DNA from: Aquibaculum arenosum
Lineage (GTDB): Bacteria > Pseudomonadota > Alphaproteobacteria > Kiloniellales > DSM-21159
DNA: 64,000 nucleotides
Reading direction: 5' to 3'
Assembly: GCF_029222965.1 (NCBI RefSeq)
Contig: NZ_JARHUD010000004.1
Span: forward strand, 124,001-188,000
Shown piece after piece: positions 29,924-41,340 of the stretch (the stretch's first letter is position 1; each line of letters starts with the position of its first letter). Made by a program: the position numbers and the translations under genes. The notes beneath the pieces are model-generated. The model saw nothing but the letters and a program-made list of their open reading frames with translations. It was not told the DNA's origin and ran no database searches.

Positions 29924-31702
29924 CTATGCGTGGAAGCTCTCGAGGAGGTGCTGGATGGTCTCGCGATCGTGCTCGCGCAACATGGCTTCCGCAAGGCTTT
30001 GACAGGCCGAAGCATCCAGTCGGCGCAGCGACTGCTTGATGCGGGGCAGGGCGGTGGGGCGCATGGAAAGTTCACGCACGCCAAGGCCGACGAAAAGCGG
30101 CAGGTAGCGGGGATCGCCAGCCATTTCGCCGCAAACTGACACCGGTTTCCCATGCCGCAAGGCCACGTCGACGGCGAAGTGAATCAGCCGCAGCACTGCC
30201 GGGTGCAGCGGGTCGTGAAGATAGGCCACCCGCTCGTCGCCCCGGTCGATCGCGAGGGTGTACATGATGAGATCATTGGTGCCGATCGCGAAGAAGTCCG
30301 CTTCCGGCGCCAAGGCATCGGCGGCAAGCGCCGCGCCGGGAACCTCGATCATCACGCCCAGCGGGGGAAGTGGGTGCGGAACCGGTCGTCCTTGCGCCGC
30401 CAGCTTGCGGGCAACGCTGTTGAGGGTGCGCCGCACCATGCGCAGCTCCTCGACGTTGACGATCATCGGCAGCAGGATCCGCAGGCGGCCCCCTTCGTCA
30501 GCCTGCAGGATCGCCGCGAGTTGGGTTTCCAGCAACTCCGGAACCCGCAAGGAGAGGCGAACGGCGCGCAGACCCAGGGCTGGGTTCGTGGCTTCGCCAA
30601 GATGATGCCCTAGGGCGGACGCGAGCTTTTCCCCGCCCACGTCCAGTGTGCGTACCGTGACCGGCCCCTCGGGCAGACCGCCGAGGATGTGCCGGATCGA
30701 ACCGACCTGTTCTTCCTGCTCGGGCAGGTCGTCGCGGTTCATGAAGAGGTATTCGCTGCGCAGCAGACCCACGCCCTCGGCCCCGGCGGCCACCGCCTGT
30801 TCTACATCGGAAGGGAGTTCCAGATTGGCCTGGAGCGTGACGCGCGTTCCGTCGCGGGTCACGGCCGGCAGGTCGCGCAGACGTTTGAGCGCACGGGTGG
30901 AGCGCAGCTGCCCGGCGCGACGGCGGCGATAGCTGTCCAGCGTCTCGGGCGTTGGCTCGAGGATCACCAGACCTTTGTCCCCGTCGACGATGGCAGCGGC
31001 GCCGTTTCGTGCGTGGCGCAGCAGTTCCGCCACGCCCAGCACCGCGGGAATGCCGAGCGAGCGGGCCATGATTGCAGTGTGCCCCTCGGCACCGCCGAGC
31101 ACGCTGGCAAAGCCCACCACCCGGCGCGGGTCCATCAGGGCCGTGTCCGCCGGTGTCACCTCTTCGGCGAAGACCAGGGAGTTGCGGCCCAGTTCGCCGA
31201 AGCCCTGATAGGCCTGGTCAGTGAGGTGGCGCAGGATGCGCTGCCCGACTTGGCGCACCTCCTCGCCACGGCTGCGCAGGTAGGGATCGTCCATGGCCTC
31301 GAAAAAGCCGACGATCTGGTCGATCTCGATCGCCAGTGCCGCCTCGGCATTGCGGCGCTCATCGCGCACGCGACGCTCCACGCCCTGACGCAACTGTCCG
31401 GAACGCAGCATCTGCGCGTGGGCTTCCAGCAGATAGGTCAGTTCCTCTGCCGAGGCGCCGTGCGTCGAGCCGGCCTTGCTGCGCAGCTTGCTGATCTGCC
31501 GCTCGGCAGCCTGCACCGCTGCGGTGAAGCGGCTGATCTCCTTGGGGACCTGAGCGGCGGAGATGAGGTATTCGGGCACCGGAATCCGGCTGCCATCGCG
31601 CAGATGCGCCGTGCCGATGCCGATGCCGGGCGCGACGGCCAGGCCCTGCAGCCGGGTTTCGCCCCGTGTGTTCGACTCGCCCTGTCCGCTCTCAGTCTTC
31701 AT
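29924..31702 (-). CDS. ptsI: PTS enzyme I (phosphoenolpyruvate-protein phosphotransferase)
   Basis: This 592-residue protein transfers phosphate from PEP to HPr. It lacks the GAF domain of PtsP, so it is enzyme I rather than EI-Ntr. The phospho-accepting His is in GGAEGHTAIMARSLGIPAV. The PEP-utiliser barrel holds EGVGLLRSEYLFM, FAIGTNDLIMYTLAIDR and the C-terminal SVCGEMAGD. It overlaps the end of the HPr gene by eleven bases, so the two are coupled. No EIIB/EIIC sugar permease is in the window, suggesting a regulatory phosphorelay. Confidence 0.95.
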   Translation of the reverse strand: MKTESGQGESNTRGETRLQGLAVAPGIGIGTAHLRDGSRIPVPEYLISAAQVPKEISRFTAAVQAAERQISKLRSKAGSTHGASAEELTYLLEAHAQMLRSGQLRQGVERRVRDERRNAEAALAIEIDQIVGFFEAMDDPYLRSRGEEVRQVGQRILRHLTDQAYQGFGELGRNSLVFAEEVTPADTALMDPRRVVGFASVLGGAEGHTAIMARSLGIPAVLGVAELLRHARNGAAAIVDGDKGLVILEPTPETLDSYRRRRAGQLRSTRALKRLRDLPAVTRDGTRVTLQANLELPSDVEQAVAAGAEGVGLLRSEYLFMNRDDLPEQEEQVGSIRHILGGLPEGPVTVRTLDVGGEKLASALGHHLGEATNPALGLRAVRLSLRVPELLETQLAAILQADEGGRLRILLPMIVNVEELRMVRRTLNSVARKLAAQGRPVPHPLPPLGVMIEVPGAALAADALAPEADFFAIGTNDLIMYTLAIDRGDERVAYLHDPLHPAVLRLIHFAVDVALRHGKPVSVCGEMAGDPRYLPLFVGLGVRELSMRPTALPRIKQSLRRLDASACQSLAEAMLREHDRETIQHLLESFHA

Positions 31703-31982
31703 CGAATGCGCGCTGCACAAGTTCCGCCAAAGCATCGAGCGCCTGCTGCGCTTGGGGCCCCTCTGCCCGCAGTTCCAGTTCACAGCCCGGCGCGGCCGCC
31801 AGCATCATCAGGCCCATGATCGAATCTCCAGGCACTTCCTGGTCACGGCGCACCACGATGACCTTGGCCGAGAACTCCCCGGCCAGCTTCACGAACTTTG
31901 CCGCAGCCCGCGCGTGCAATCCCTTTCGATTGCATATGGTGACGTGACGAACGAAGGGGGATGTTGTTTTATGATCGTCCAC
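31692..31982 (-). CDS. ptsH: HPr family phosphocarrier protein
   Basis: The 96-residue phosphocarrier has the active His in RKGLHARAAAKFV (Ala replaces the common Pro after Arg) and the regulatory serine in PGDSIMGLMML, the site HPr kinase modifies. No ATG fits; the GTG at 31982 gives normal HPr length and has GGAAGG upstream, while the ATG at 32084 would overlap the EIIA gene. It sits between EIIA and EI. Confidence 0.92.
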   Translation of the reverse strand: MDDHKTTSPFVRHVTICNRKGLHARAAAKFVKLAGEFSAKVIVVRRDQEVPGDSIMGLMMLAAAPGCELELRAEGPQAQQALDALAELVQRAFDED

Positions 31983-32043
31983 GTTCTTGATATCCCTTCC
32001 GCGAGCGGCCTTTAGACGGGAGACCCCCAGCGCGAGTGGCCCC

Positions 32044-32454
32044 TTAGCGCGAGGCTTCGTCGCGCAGCAGCTGCGAGGCCACACTGATGTACTTGCGGCC
32101 AGCTTCCTGGGCCTGGAGCACGGCGTCGGCCAGGCGTTCGCGGCCGCGCACCTGGGCCAGTTTGATCAGCATCGGCAGATTGATGCCGGCGATCACCTCC
32201 ACCCGGCCCTGGTCCAGCACGGAGATGGCGAGGTTGGAGGGCGTGCCGCCGAACATGTCGGTGAGGATGACCACGCCCGATCCCTTGTCGACGCGCTGCA
32301 CGCTCTCGATGATCTCCTGACGCCGCTGTTCCATGTCGTCCTCGGGGCCGATGCAGACCGCAACGGCGTCAGCCTGAGGGCCGACGACATGTTCCATGGC
32401 GGCGATGAATTCGCTAGCCAGATTGCCGTGTGTGACCAGAACGAGACCGATCAT
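32044..32454 (-). CDS. PTS EIIA component, mannose family (ManX-like)
   Basis: This 136-residue protein begins MIGLVLVTHGNLASEFIAAM with the phosphorylated His at position 10. It continues with GVVILTDMFGGTPSNLAIS, the dimer signature of EIIA-Man. In Alphaproteobacteria such stand-alone EIIA proteins are regulators rather than sugar importers. It lies between the HprK-RapZ gene and HPr and should receive phosphate from HPr. Confidence 0.95.
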   Translation of the reverse strand: MIGLVLVTHGNLASEFIAAMEHVVGPQADAVAVCIGPEDDMEQRRQEIIESVQRVDKGSGVVILTDMFGGTPSNLAISVLDQGRVEVIAGINLPMLIKLAQVRGRERLADAVLQAQEAGRKYISVASQLLRDEASR

Positions 32455-32558
32455 TTCGCTTTCCTTACGAGCGCAGCCTTGCGCGGGCCGGCCATTACTA
32501 CCCGAATTGATCTGAGACCGCAGCCATCATTCGTCCACCCGCGACCCTTGGCCACCGG

Positions 32559-33935
32559 TCATCGGGGGACCGGCGAGGGGCGGGAGCTGTTGGCGTTGAC
32601 CACAGCCCGCTCCAGTTCGCGGTGTGAGAGGCCCGCCGGCCATCCGAGCTCGGAGAGCCGCGCCATGACTCGCTCTGCGGTGGCAACCGAACGGTGCTGT
32701 CCGCCCGTACAGCCGAAAGCGATGGTCAGGTAGCTCTTCCCGGCCGCCTGGTATTGCTCCAGCAAGGGCTCCAGCAGGGCCAGCAGACCGGCGATGAAAG
32801 GCTCGTAGTTGGGGTCGGCGGCCAGATAGGCGGCCACCGCCGGGTCGCGTCCGGTCAGGCCACGCAGTTCCAGCTCCCAGTGGGGATTGGCCAAAAAGCG
32901 CGTGTCGAACACCAGGTCCGCCTCCCGCGGGAGCCCGAAGCGATAGGAAAAGGAGGTGACGAAGACCTGCATGCCGGCGGCGCGGTCGACGGCGAGATCG
33001 GCTGCCAGCAGGCGGCGCAACTCCACCGGCGGCAGATCGCTGGTATCAAGGAGCCGATCGGCCTTGAGGCGCAGCGGCTCCAGCAGGACCCGTTCGGCGG
33101 CGATGCCGTCGGCCAGTGGCCGGTTGAGCGCCAGCGGATGACGCCGGCGGGTCTCGGTGTAGCGCTGTTGCAGAACCGCATCGTCGCAGTCCAGGAAGAG
33201 CAGGCTGGGCTCGATGCGTGGGTCGGCGCGCAGGCGCGCCAGTTGCCGCAGGAACAGCGGCACGGAAAAATCCATCGTGCGGCTGTCGATGCCCACCGCC
33301 AGCGGCTGGCGGCGTGGGTTGGCTCCCAGCACGCCGTCCAGCAGGCCCAAAGGCAGGTTGTCGATGGCCTCCCACCCAAGATCCTCCAGGTGCTTCAGCG
33401 CCAAGGTCCGGCCTGCTCCCGACAGGCCGGTGATGAGCAGCAGCGGTGCGGGAGCGTCTTCCCTTTGCGCAGCGGGGTCCTGAGCTTCCGCTGTGGGCGG
33501 CGCCAGGGCCGTGGCCCGCGCCCGGGCGGCAAATCGCAGCGTGGCCGGCGTGGTCGCTGCGGCCGGGTCCAGGCGCAGCAGCGGCAGGTCCAGGCCGAGC
33601 AGTTCCAGGCTCGTCTCTTCTGGCAGACGCTCCACCCCTTCCTCTGGCACCAGGTCCACCGCCAGGGCCAGCGGCGTCTCCGGCAGGTGGGGCACCTCGG
33701 CCAGACCGAATCCGCGCAGTTCCATCATGCCGGCGAGCTGCGCTGGGGCGCGGGCCAGCAGGCGATCTTCCTCACGGCGGATTTCCACCTGGTCGTCGGC
33801 GACGAGCCAACCGCCCTCATCGATCAGGCGCAGCGCCAGACCGGATTTGCCCGCGCCGGCCGGTCCGCGGAGCAGCACCCCGAGTGGGCCGGCTTGGGTG
33901 GAAAGGGCGACGCAGGTGGCATGCATGCGTTCCAT
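32559..33935 (-). CDS. HPr kinase/phosphorylase fused to RapZ (RNase adapter) domain
   Basis: The 458-residue ORF joins two normally separate proteins. Residues 1-140 match the short alphaproteobacterial HPr kinase: start MERMHATCVAL, P-loop GPAGAGKS at 24-31 and MELRGFGL at 71-78. A roughly 30-residue Ala/Pro-rich linker follows. Residues 164-458 match RapZ: P-loop GLSGAGRT at 170-177, DLGWEAIDNLP, and the C-terminal GCTGGQHRS at 408-416. HprK phosphorylates HPr-Ser; RapZ binds GlcN6P and nucleotides and directs RNA decay in enterics. The ATG at 33935 follows AGGA; a TTG six codons upstream adjoins the chvG stop. Confidence 0.9.
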   Translation of the reverse strand: MERMHATCVALSTQAGPLGVLLRGPAGAGKSGLALRLIDEGGWLVADDQVEIRREEDRLLARAPAQLAGMMELRGFGLAEVPHLPETPLALAVDLVPEEGVERLPEETSLELLGLDLPLLRLDPAAATTPATLRFAARARATALAPPTAEAQDPAAQREDAPAPLLLITGLSGAGRTLALKHLEDLGWEAIDNLPLGLLDGVLGANPRRQPLAVGIDSRTMDFSVPLFLRQLARLRADPRIEPSLLFLDCDDAVLQQRYTETRRRHPLALNRPLADGIAAERVLLEPLRLKADRLLDTSDLPPVELRRLLAADLAVDRAAGMQVFVTSFSYRFGLPREADLVFDTRFLANPHWELELRGLTGRDPAVAAYLAADPNYEPFIAGLLALLEPLLEQYQAAGKSYLTIAFGCTGGQHRSVATAERVMARLSELGWPAGLSHRELERAVVNANSSRPSPVPR

Positions 33936-33953
33936 ACGCGATTCCTGCAGCAA

Positions 33954-35708
33954 TCAGCCGGCCGCCGGCAGGCGCACGGTGAAGCGGGCGCCGCCCTGCG
34001 GCCGGTTCTCGGCAACAATGGTCCCGTGGTGGGCCTCGACGATCTGACGCGAGATCGACAGGCCCAGACCGGAATGGGTGCCAAACTTCTCTCCGGCGGG
34101 ACGCTCACTGTAGAAGCGGCTGAAAATGGCGTTCTCCTTGCCTTCGGGTATGCCGGGACCCTCGTCGTCGACCGTGATAACCACCCAGGCGCCTTCACGC
34201 CGGGCGGCAAGGCGGATGGTGCTGTCTGGCGGGCTGAAGGACAAGGCATTGGCGATGAGATTGCGGAAGACTTGGCCCAGGCGCCCTTCCTTGCCCATGA
34301 CCGTGAGATTGGCCCGCAGAGGCAGGGTCAGGCTGAGATCAGCGGTGCCGTCTTCGGACCGTTCGCGCTCCACCGCCACCAGGGTTTCCAGCAGGATCGC
34401 CATGTCGAAGCGTTCGCTTTCGGCCCGGGCCAGTTCGGCATCCAGGCGGGAGGCATCGGAGATGTCACTGATCAGCCGGTCGAGGCGTGACACATCATCG
34501 ATGATGATTGCCATGAGCCGCGCGCGCTGCTCGGGGTTCTCGATCCGGCTCACTGTCTCCACTGCGCTGCGCAAAGAGGTGAGGGGATTCTTGATCTCGT
34601 GCGCGACGTCGGCGGCAAAGTGCTCGATGGCCTTGAGCCGGCTGTGCAGCGCCTGGGTCATCTCGATGAGCGCGGCCGAGAGGTCGCCGATCTCGTCGCG
34701 CCGGGCGGTCATGTCGGGAATGCTATCGAACTGGCCACTGCTGCCACGGACCCGGTCGGCGGCTTCCGCCAGGCGTCGGATGGGGCGGGCGATGGTCCGC
34801 GCCAGGTAGAGCGAGAGGAGGATTGTGACCGCCAGCGCCACGGCGAAGACCAGCAGGATGTCGCTGCGGCGGTCGCGCACTGCTCGGTCGATGGCGCCGC
34901 CATCCTTGCTGACCATCAGGGCGGCCACGACCTGACGGTAGCGCTGGACCGGTACGGTGACCGAGAGCACGAGGCGCTGGCCGGCGTCCTGACGCACTTC
35001 TGCGGAACCCTCACCGGCGAGGGCTTGCTCGACTTCGTTATAGTGTGCAGCGCTCTGCCGCGGCTGCTCCTGATAGAGCGGCAAGGCGTCGGGGTAGAGC
35101 AGGCGGCGCATGTTCTTGTCGTAGAAGTCTTCAATCCAGCGAATCACCTCCAGGCCGCGCGATTGCGGCGGTGGCAGCTCTTCCACGCGGACCACTGCTT
35201 CTGGGCCGCCGAGCATGAAGGAATCCGCCACCAGCTCGCCGCTCTGACTGAAGAGGCGCGCGCGCAAAGGCGCGCTCAGGGAGATGTCGCTGAGCAGTAC
35301 ACGGATCAATTGGCGGGCGGACTCATGCATGAGCTGCTGATCACCCTGGGGACCGTCGCGGATGGCAGCGGAGCCGAGGGCCAGGGCAACGGTCGTGGCC
35401 TGGGTGCGCATGGCCTCGATTTCGGAATCGATCAGGCTCTGGCGGTACTGCTCCAGATGCAGCAGGCCGAGCACGGGGATCAGCAACACCAGGGTGTTGA
35501 TCAGGAGGATGCGGCGCGTGAGAGGGGAGCGCCAAGCCGGCAGTCGCCGACGCGCCTCGGCGCTGCTCTCCTGCCTTCCGCGCAGCTGCGAACGCCGGGG
35601 TGCGATCGTCTCGCCTGTCCTTTCTTCCGGGCGGCCGCTCCGCCTCCGCTTCGCGCCCGATGCGGCCGCCGCCTTCGGCTCAGCTGTCTCGGTAGCGGTA
35701 GCCGACAC
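33954..35708 (-). CDS. chvG: Sensor histidine kinase ChvG/ExoS family
   Basis: This membrane histidine kinase of about 584 residues has a first helix ([20 protein letters not shown]), a periplasmic sensor of about 200 residues, a second helix ([19 protein letters not shown]) and a HAMP segment. The phospho-acceptor H-box is [19 protein letters not shown], and the ATPase ends with [14 protein letters not shown]. ChvG responds to acid or envelope stress in rhizobia. The start is uncertain: GTG 35708 overlaps the end of chvI by 29 bases, while the ATG at 35786 overlaps much more. The N-terminal 50 residues are basic and low-complexity. Confidence 0.92.
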   Translation of the reverse strand: MSATATETAEPKAAAASGAKRRRSGRPEERTGETIAPRRSQLRGRQESSAEARRRLPAWRSPLTRRILLINTLVLLIPVLGLLHLEQYRQSLIDSEIEAMRTQATTVALALGSAAIRDGPQGDQQLMHESARQLIRVLLSDISLSAPLRARLFSQSGELVADSFMLGGPEAVVRVEELPPPQSRGLEVIRWIEDFYDKNMRRLLYPDALPLYQEQPRQSAAHYNEVEQALAGEGSAEVRQDAGQRLVLSVTVPVQRYRQVVAALMVSKDGGAIDRAVRDRRSDILLVFAVALAVTILLSLYLARTIARPIRRLAEAADRVRGSSGQFDSIPDMTARRDEIGDLSAALIEMTQALHSRLKAIEHFAADVAHEIKNPLTSLRSAVETVSRIENPEQRARLMAIIIDDVSRLDRLISDISDASRLDAELARAESERFDMAILLETLVAVERERSEDGTADLSLTLPLRANLTVMGKEGRLGQVFRNLIANALSFSPPDSTIRLAARREGAWVVITVDDEGPGIPEGKENAIFSRFYSERPAGEKFGTHSGLGLSISRQIVEAHHGTIVAENRPQGGARFTVRLPAAG

Positions 35709-36435
35709 CGTAGAGGGTCTCGATCTGCGCGAAGTCATCATCGACCACCTTGAACTTCTTGCGCAGGCGCTTGATGTGGCTGTCAATGGTGCGGTCGTCT
35801 ACATAGATGTGTTCGCCATAGGCCGCGTCCATCAGCTGGTCGCGGTTCTTCACATGCCCCGGGCGCTGCGCCAGCGCGCGCAGGATCAGGAACTCGGTGA
35901 CAGTGAGGTTCACCGGTTCGCCCTTCCAGGTGCAAAGATGGCGCGCCGGATCCAGCATCAACTCGCCGCGGCGGATCGGCGCCTCGCGCTCCGGGTCGAG
36001 TTCCTCGCGGGCCGCCCGCTCGCGTCGCAGCAGGGAGCGGATGCGCTCGACCAGCAAGCGCTGGGAGAAGGGCTTGGTGATGTAGTCGTCCGCCCCCATG
36101 CGCAGGCCCAGCACCTCGTCGACCTCCTCGTCCTTGGAGGTGAGAAAGATCACCGGCATGTTGGAGTTCTCGCGCAGACGCTGCAGCAGCTCCATGCCGT
36201 CCATGCGCGGCATCTTGATGTCGAGCACGGCAAGGTCTGCCGGATGACTTCTCAGTCCCCGCAGGGCTTCGGTGCCGTCCGTATAGGTCCGAACGCGAAA
36301 GCCCTCCGCTTCCAGCGCCATGGATACCGAGGTCAGAATGTTCCGGTCGTCATCCACCAGAGCAATGTCGTAGCGCTGAGACTCGATGTCATCCGGTGAG
36401 GCTGCGCTCCCGAGGCGCTCGCTTTGGGCTCTCAT
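35680..36435 (-). CDS. chvI: OmpR-family response regulator ChvI
   Basis: The 251-residue regulator has a receiver domain with the acidic pair in [12 protein letters not shown], the phospho-Asp in [13 protein letters not shown], and Lys in YITKPFS. A winged-helix DNA-binding domain follows ([18 protein letters not shown], then [14 protein letters not shown]). It is the partner of the overlapping chvG. The pair sits in the known alphaproteobacterial order pckA / chvI-chvG-hprK-EIIA-HPr, linking envelope or acid sensing to carbon flux. Confidence 0.95.
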   Translation of the reverse strand: MRAQSERLGSAASPDDIESQRYDIALVDDDRNILTSVSMALEAEGFRVRTYTDGTEALRGLRSHPADLAVLDIKMPRMDGMELLQRLRENSNMPVIFLTSKDEEVDEVLGLRMGADDYITKPFSQRLLVERIRSLLRRERAAREELDPEREAPIRRGELMLDPARHLCTWKGEPVNLTVTEFLILRALAQRPGHVKNRDQLMDAAYGEHIYVDDRTIDSHIKRLRKKFKVVDDDFAQIETLYGVGYRYRDS

Positions 36436-36747
36436 GCTCTGCTCACTCTGGTCACAGGGTCATTAAATGTCGATGGGTGGTGCTGCGTCTGTCATGTTCA
36501 AAGTGCGCGATCATAGCGGGAACATGCCAGCACTGGCCAGAACTCCTGCGCCGCCGCCGAAAACGCGCGCCCGCAGGGCGATCCGAGCCAGCGGCAGCGC
36601 CGAGCAGGAACGCCGGTGCGGGGGCGGGTGAAACACTTGCGAGAGTCGCTCGTTTCCCCTGTGACAGCCCAACTCTTGCCATTTGCACCGCGGCCCACTA
36701 ACCACAATCTCGGAGAGGTTCACGAAACAAGGAAACGGAGACGCATC
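36436..36747. promoter_or_regulatory. Divergent regulatory region between chvI and pckA
   Basis: This 312-base region carries the promoters of both genes; no coding frame with a ribosome site is seen. GTCACA lies near the chvI start (36451-36456) and its inverse TGTGAC near pckA, inside the perfect dyad CTGTGACAG (36659-36667). These are candidate regulator sites only. No riboswitch-like structure was recognised. Confidence 0.4.
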
Positions 36748-38361
<1,614 letters not shown>

Positions 38362-38375
38362 GGCAACGACCGGAT

Positions 38376-38430
38376 CGCGTTCGATCTGAACCACAGGGTT
38401 CCAGATCGAACGCGTGAATCCGCTCTGAGC
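38376..38430 (+). repeat. Intergenic dyad repeat, copy A
   Basis: A near-perfect 17-bp inverted repeat (CGCGTTCGATCTG-AACC pairing with GGTT-C-CAGATCGAACGCG, one bulge, ACAG loop) is followed by GTGAATCCGCTCTGAGC. It lies 15 bases after the pckA stop. The GTGAATC-GCTCT core recurs in two other intergenic sites of the window. The hairpin may also protect or end the pckA message. Confidence 0.7.
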
Positions 38431-38436
38431 ACCAAG

Positions 38437-39201
38437 TCAATCCTCTGCTGCAAAGCGTTTCCAGACCTCGCTGAGTTCGGTCACGGCTGTTTCGTACAGC
38501 CGTGCGCCGGCCTCGGCGCTCGCCTTGCGAGGGTCTGAGCCGATTCGCCCGTCCGGAAAACGGCGGCGGTAGTCGTCGGCGTCGCGGATCGGACCGTTGG
38601 GCGCGCGCCCCGGCGTCAGCGCGTCGCCGGCCGCCGCGAGTCGCTGCCCGGCTTCCGGAAAGGCGTGATAGGTGAGGGACACCTCGGAGCAGGTGGCGTG
38701 GCTGCCTTCGTCGGCGCCGAAGACCTCGCTCGAGAGCCGCTTGACGCCGGGCACGTCCCACCAATTGTGCAGGCGGCAGCGAAGCGGCGGCCGATTGCCC
38801 GATGCGGTGCCCAGGCTGGATTCCGCATAGACTTCTGAAAAGGCGGCCGTGACGCTGGCAATGTTACCGCCGTGGCCGTTCAGGAAGAAGAAGCGGTCGA
38901 AGCCGTGGCGCGCCAGGGAGTTGACCACGTCCTGCACCACGGCGATCAGCGTGGTCGGCCGCAGGGTGATCGATCCTGGAAAGCCGAGATGATGTTGGGC
39001 CATGCCGATCGACAAGGTCGGCGCGATCAGCGCGCCGCAGCGCTCGCCGATGCCCTCCGCCAGCACCTCGGGACAAAGCGCATCGGTGCCGAGGAAGCCG
39101 GTGGGGCCGTGCTGCTCGGTGGAGCCGATGGGGATGATGATGGCGGTCGAGCGCTTGAGATAGGCCTCGATGTCCGGCCAGGCGCAGTGCTGCAGCTTCA
39201 T
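38437..39201 (-). CDS. Creatininase family amidohydrolase
   Basis: The 254-residue protein has the metal-binding motifs of the creatininase/formamide hydrolase family. These are IPIGSTEQHGPTGFLGTDA with Glu, His and Asp ligands, FFLNGHGGN with the second His, and a Glu in SHATCSEVSL. Members include creatininase and the FAPy deformylase ArfB, so the substrate is open. AAAGGAG before the ATG at 39201 fixes the start. It converges with pckA across the repeat element and is divergent from the EVE gene. Confidence 0.92.
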   Translation of the reverse strand: MKLQHCAWPDIEAYLKRSTAIIIPIGSTEQHGPTGFLGTDALCPEVLAEGIGERCGALIAPTLSIGMAQHHLGFPGSITLRPTTLIAVVQDVVNSLARHGFDRFFFLNGHGGNIASVTAAFSEVYAESSLGTASGNRPPLRCRLHNWWDVPGVKRLSSEVFGADEGSHATCSEVSLTYHAFPEAGQRLAAAGDALTPGRAPNGPIRDADDYRRRFPDGRIGSDPRKASAEAGARLYETAVTELSEVWKRFAAED

Positions 39202-39272
39202 GATGGCTCCTTTCCGGTGTGGCGGTGCGGTGGGGCTTTTGCTATGGGGCCTCAACCGCTGTGGAGGAAAGC

Positions 39273-39686
39273 ATGGCCTACTGGCTGATGAAAAGCGAAC
39301 CGGGAACCTGGTCCTGGGACGATCAGGTGCGCGAGCACCGGACCCATTGGGACGGCGTGCGCAACTACCAGGCTTCGAACAACATGAAGGCCATGAAGGT
39401 GGGGGACCTCGCCTTCTTCTATCACTCGGTCAATGAGAAGCGGATCGTCGGCATCGTGCGGGTGGTGAAGGAGTACTATCCCGACGACAGCGACCCCCGT
39501 GGGCGCTTCGGCATGGTGGACGTGGAAGCCGTGAAGCCCGTCGAGCGACCGGTGACCCTCGCCGAGATCAAGGCCGAACCGCGCCTGGCCGATCTGGCAT
39601 TGGTGCGCCAGTCGCGCCTGTCCGTCGTTCCGGTTTCCGACGAGCACTGGCGCCTGATCTGCGCCATGGCGGAAACTGAAGCCTGA
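39273..39686 (+). CDS. EVE domain-containing protein
   Basis: This 137-residue protein is a complete EVE/PUA-like domain: start MAYWLMKSEPGTWSWDDQ, then GVRNYQASNNMKAM, VGDLAFFYHSVNEKRIVGIV and a terminal EHWRLICAM. The family (human THYN1 relatives) binds modified bases in DNA or RNA. GGAGG upstream of the ATG supports the start. It is a lone gene convergent with hemF, and its target is unknown. Confidence 0.95.
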   Translation: MAYWLMKSEPGTWSWDDQVREHRTHWDGVRNYQASNNMKAMKVGDLAFFYHSVNEKRIVGIVRVVKEYYPDDSDPRGRFGMVDVEAVKPVERPVTLAEIKAEPRLADLALVRQSRLSVVPVSDEHWRLICAMAETEA

Positions 39687-39710
39687 GCTTGCCGGCCGGA
39701 CGGGCTTGGA

Positions 39711-40592
39711 TCAGGGCCAGGCGGCCAGCGGGGGCAGGGACATGAGAATGGCTTCGACGTTGCCGCCGGTCTCCAGGCCGAATCGGGTGCCGCGGTCGTA
39801 GAGCAGGTTGAACTCGACATAGCGCCCGCGGCGGAACAGCTGGTGCTGGCGCTGCTCCTCGCTCCAGGGGCGGTGCATGTGACGGCGCACCAGCTTCGGA
39901 TAGACCTCGAGGAAGGCGCGGCCGACGTCCTGGGTGAAGGCGAAATCCCGCTCCCAATCGCTTTCCAGATAGTCATAGAAGATGCCGCCGACTCCGCGGG
40001 CTTCGCCGCGATGGCGGATCATGAAGTAGTCGTCGCACCAGGCCTTGAAGCGCGGGTAGTGCTCGGGATCATGCCGGTCGCAGGCGCTGCGGAAGGCGTT
40101 GTGGAAGTCGGCGGTGTCCTGCTCGTCCGGGTACATGGGGTTGAGATCCGCGCCGCCGCCGAACCAGGCTTTGCTGGTGACGATGTGCCGCGTGTTCATG
40201 TGCACCGCCGGCACCAGCGGGCTCTGCATGTGGGCCACCAGGGAGATGCCAGACGCCCAGAAGCGCGGATCGGCTTCGGCGCCGGGGATCTTCTTCGCGA
40301 AGTCCGGCGAAAAGCGGCCCTCCACCGTGGAGATATTGACCCCCACCTTCTCGAAGACGCGGCCGTGCATGAGGCTCATGACGCCGCCACCGCCCGGCGC
40401 GCCGTCATGATCCTTGCGCTCCCAGCTCTTGCGCTCGAATCGCCCCGGTTCCTTCTCGGCCAGCGGTGCGCCCGGGACCGTGCTCAGCTCGTCCTCGAGT
40501 TCCTCGAAGGCGGCGCAGATCTGGTTGCGCAGTTCCTCGAACCAGGCTGCCGCCTGCGTCTTGCGGGCCTCGATGCTGTCTCTATCGCTCAT
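39711..40592 (-). CDS. hemF: Oxygen-dependent coproporphyrinogen III oxidase
   Basis: This 293-residue enzyme converts coproporphyrinogen III to protoporphyrinogen IX with oxygen. Family motifs visible are [32 protein letters not shown] and [15 protein letters not shown], with a C-terminal [18 protein letters not shown]. It is transcribed after trmL and overlaps its stop by four bases. Use of oxygen implies an aerobic lifestyle, matching the bc1 complex nearby. Confidence 0.98.
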   Translation of the reverse strand: MSDRDSIEARKTQAAAWFEELRNQICAAFEELEDELSTVPGAPLAEKEPGRFERKSWERKDHDGAPGGGGVMSLMHGRVFEKVGVNISTVEGRFSPDFAKKIPGAEADPRFWASGISLVAHMQSPLVPAVHMNTRHIVTSKAWFGGGADLNPMYPDEQDTADFHNAFRSACDRHDPEHYPRFKAWCDDYFMIRHRGEARGVGGIFYDYLESDWERDFAFTQDVGRAFLEVYPKLVRRHMHRPWSEEQRQHQLFRRGRYVEFNLLYDRGTRFGLETGGNVEAILMSLPPLAAWP

Positions 40593-41050
40593 TGCGGCTC
40601 CTGTTGCGGAAATCCAGCCGTCTGGCGGAGCGCCTCGCCAAGCACCATGGCGCCCGCCACGGCGACATTGAGGGAGCGAAAGCCCGGAGACAAGGGGATC
40701 ACCAGTCGGGCGTCGGCGGCGGCGTGGACCGACTCGGGGGCGCCAGCGCTCTCTCGACCGAGCAGCAGTATGTCGTCCGCCCGGTAGGCGAAGTCGGTAT
40801 AGGATGTGGTGCCGGCGGTGGTCAGCAGAACAAGCCGCTGTGCCCGCGCGTTGAGAAAGGCATCCCAGGAGGAATGGCGGGTGACAGAGGCCAGCACAGC
40901 ATAGTCGAGGCCGGCGCGGCGCAGGCGCTTGTCGTCCCAGAGAAAGCCGAACGGCTCGATGAGGTCGACAGGCACGGCCAGGCAGGCGGCGAGGCGCAGG
41001 AGCGTGCCGCAGTTCTGGGGAATGTCCGGTTGATAAAGGGCAAGGCGCAT
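40589..41050 (-). CDS. trmL: tRNA (cytidine(34)-2'-O)-methyltransferase TrmL
   Basis: This 153-residue SPOUT methyltransferase modifies the wobble ribose of leucine tRNAs. The knot motifs are visible: [34 protein letters not shown], and [19 protein letters not shown]. The ATG at 41050 gives the normal [13 protein letters not shown] start; the longer frame is rejected. It is first in a two-gene unit with hemF. Confidence 0.95.
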   Translation of the reverse strand: MRLALYQPDIPQNCGTLLRLAACLAVPVDLIEPFGFLWDDKRLRRAGLDYAVLASVTRHSSWDAFLNARAQRLVLLTTAGTTSYTDFAYRADDILLLGRESAGAPESVHAAADARLVIPLSPGFRSLNVAVAGAMVLGEALRQTAGFPQQEPQ

Positions 41051-41145
41051 GGTGGTTCTCGGCATTCCTGCGTCGGAGGGGTGGTGGAATTGGGGACTTG
41101 CGACCACGCCTGGGCGAATTCGGCGCGCAACCGGACCGGCCGGCC

Positions 41146-41174
41146 TTTACTTCACGGCGGAATTTCCTCTATAT
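41146..41174 (+). promoter_or_regulatory. Candidate promoter of petABC
   Basis: TTTACT and CTATAT are separated by 17 bases, about 165 bases upstream of the petA ATG in a 290-base divergent gap. It is the best sigma-70-like pair seen there, but the -35 match is weak. Confidence 0.28.
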
Positions 41175-41340
41175 GCACCGCGTCACGCAAGGCGAGCGAG
41201 CTGCGCGGCTGCTGGCTTGCGCCATGACGAGGCCGGTGTTCGCGAGCAGGACGGCAGGGGACCCACGCGCGGTGCATGGGCGGCCGGCATCACGGGCACA
41301 AGCTTCGCGTTGCGTCAACGACGAGGGGACTTGGAATCCA

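Noticed and set aside
41098-41340. An N-terminal extension of petA
   Set aside because: The Rieske signal/anchor and twin-arginine motif begin right after the ATG at 41341, which has a ribosome site; the extension is not family-like.
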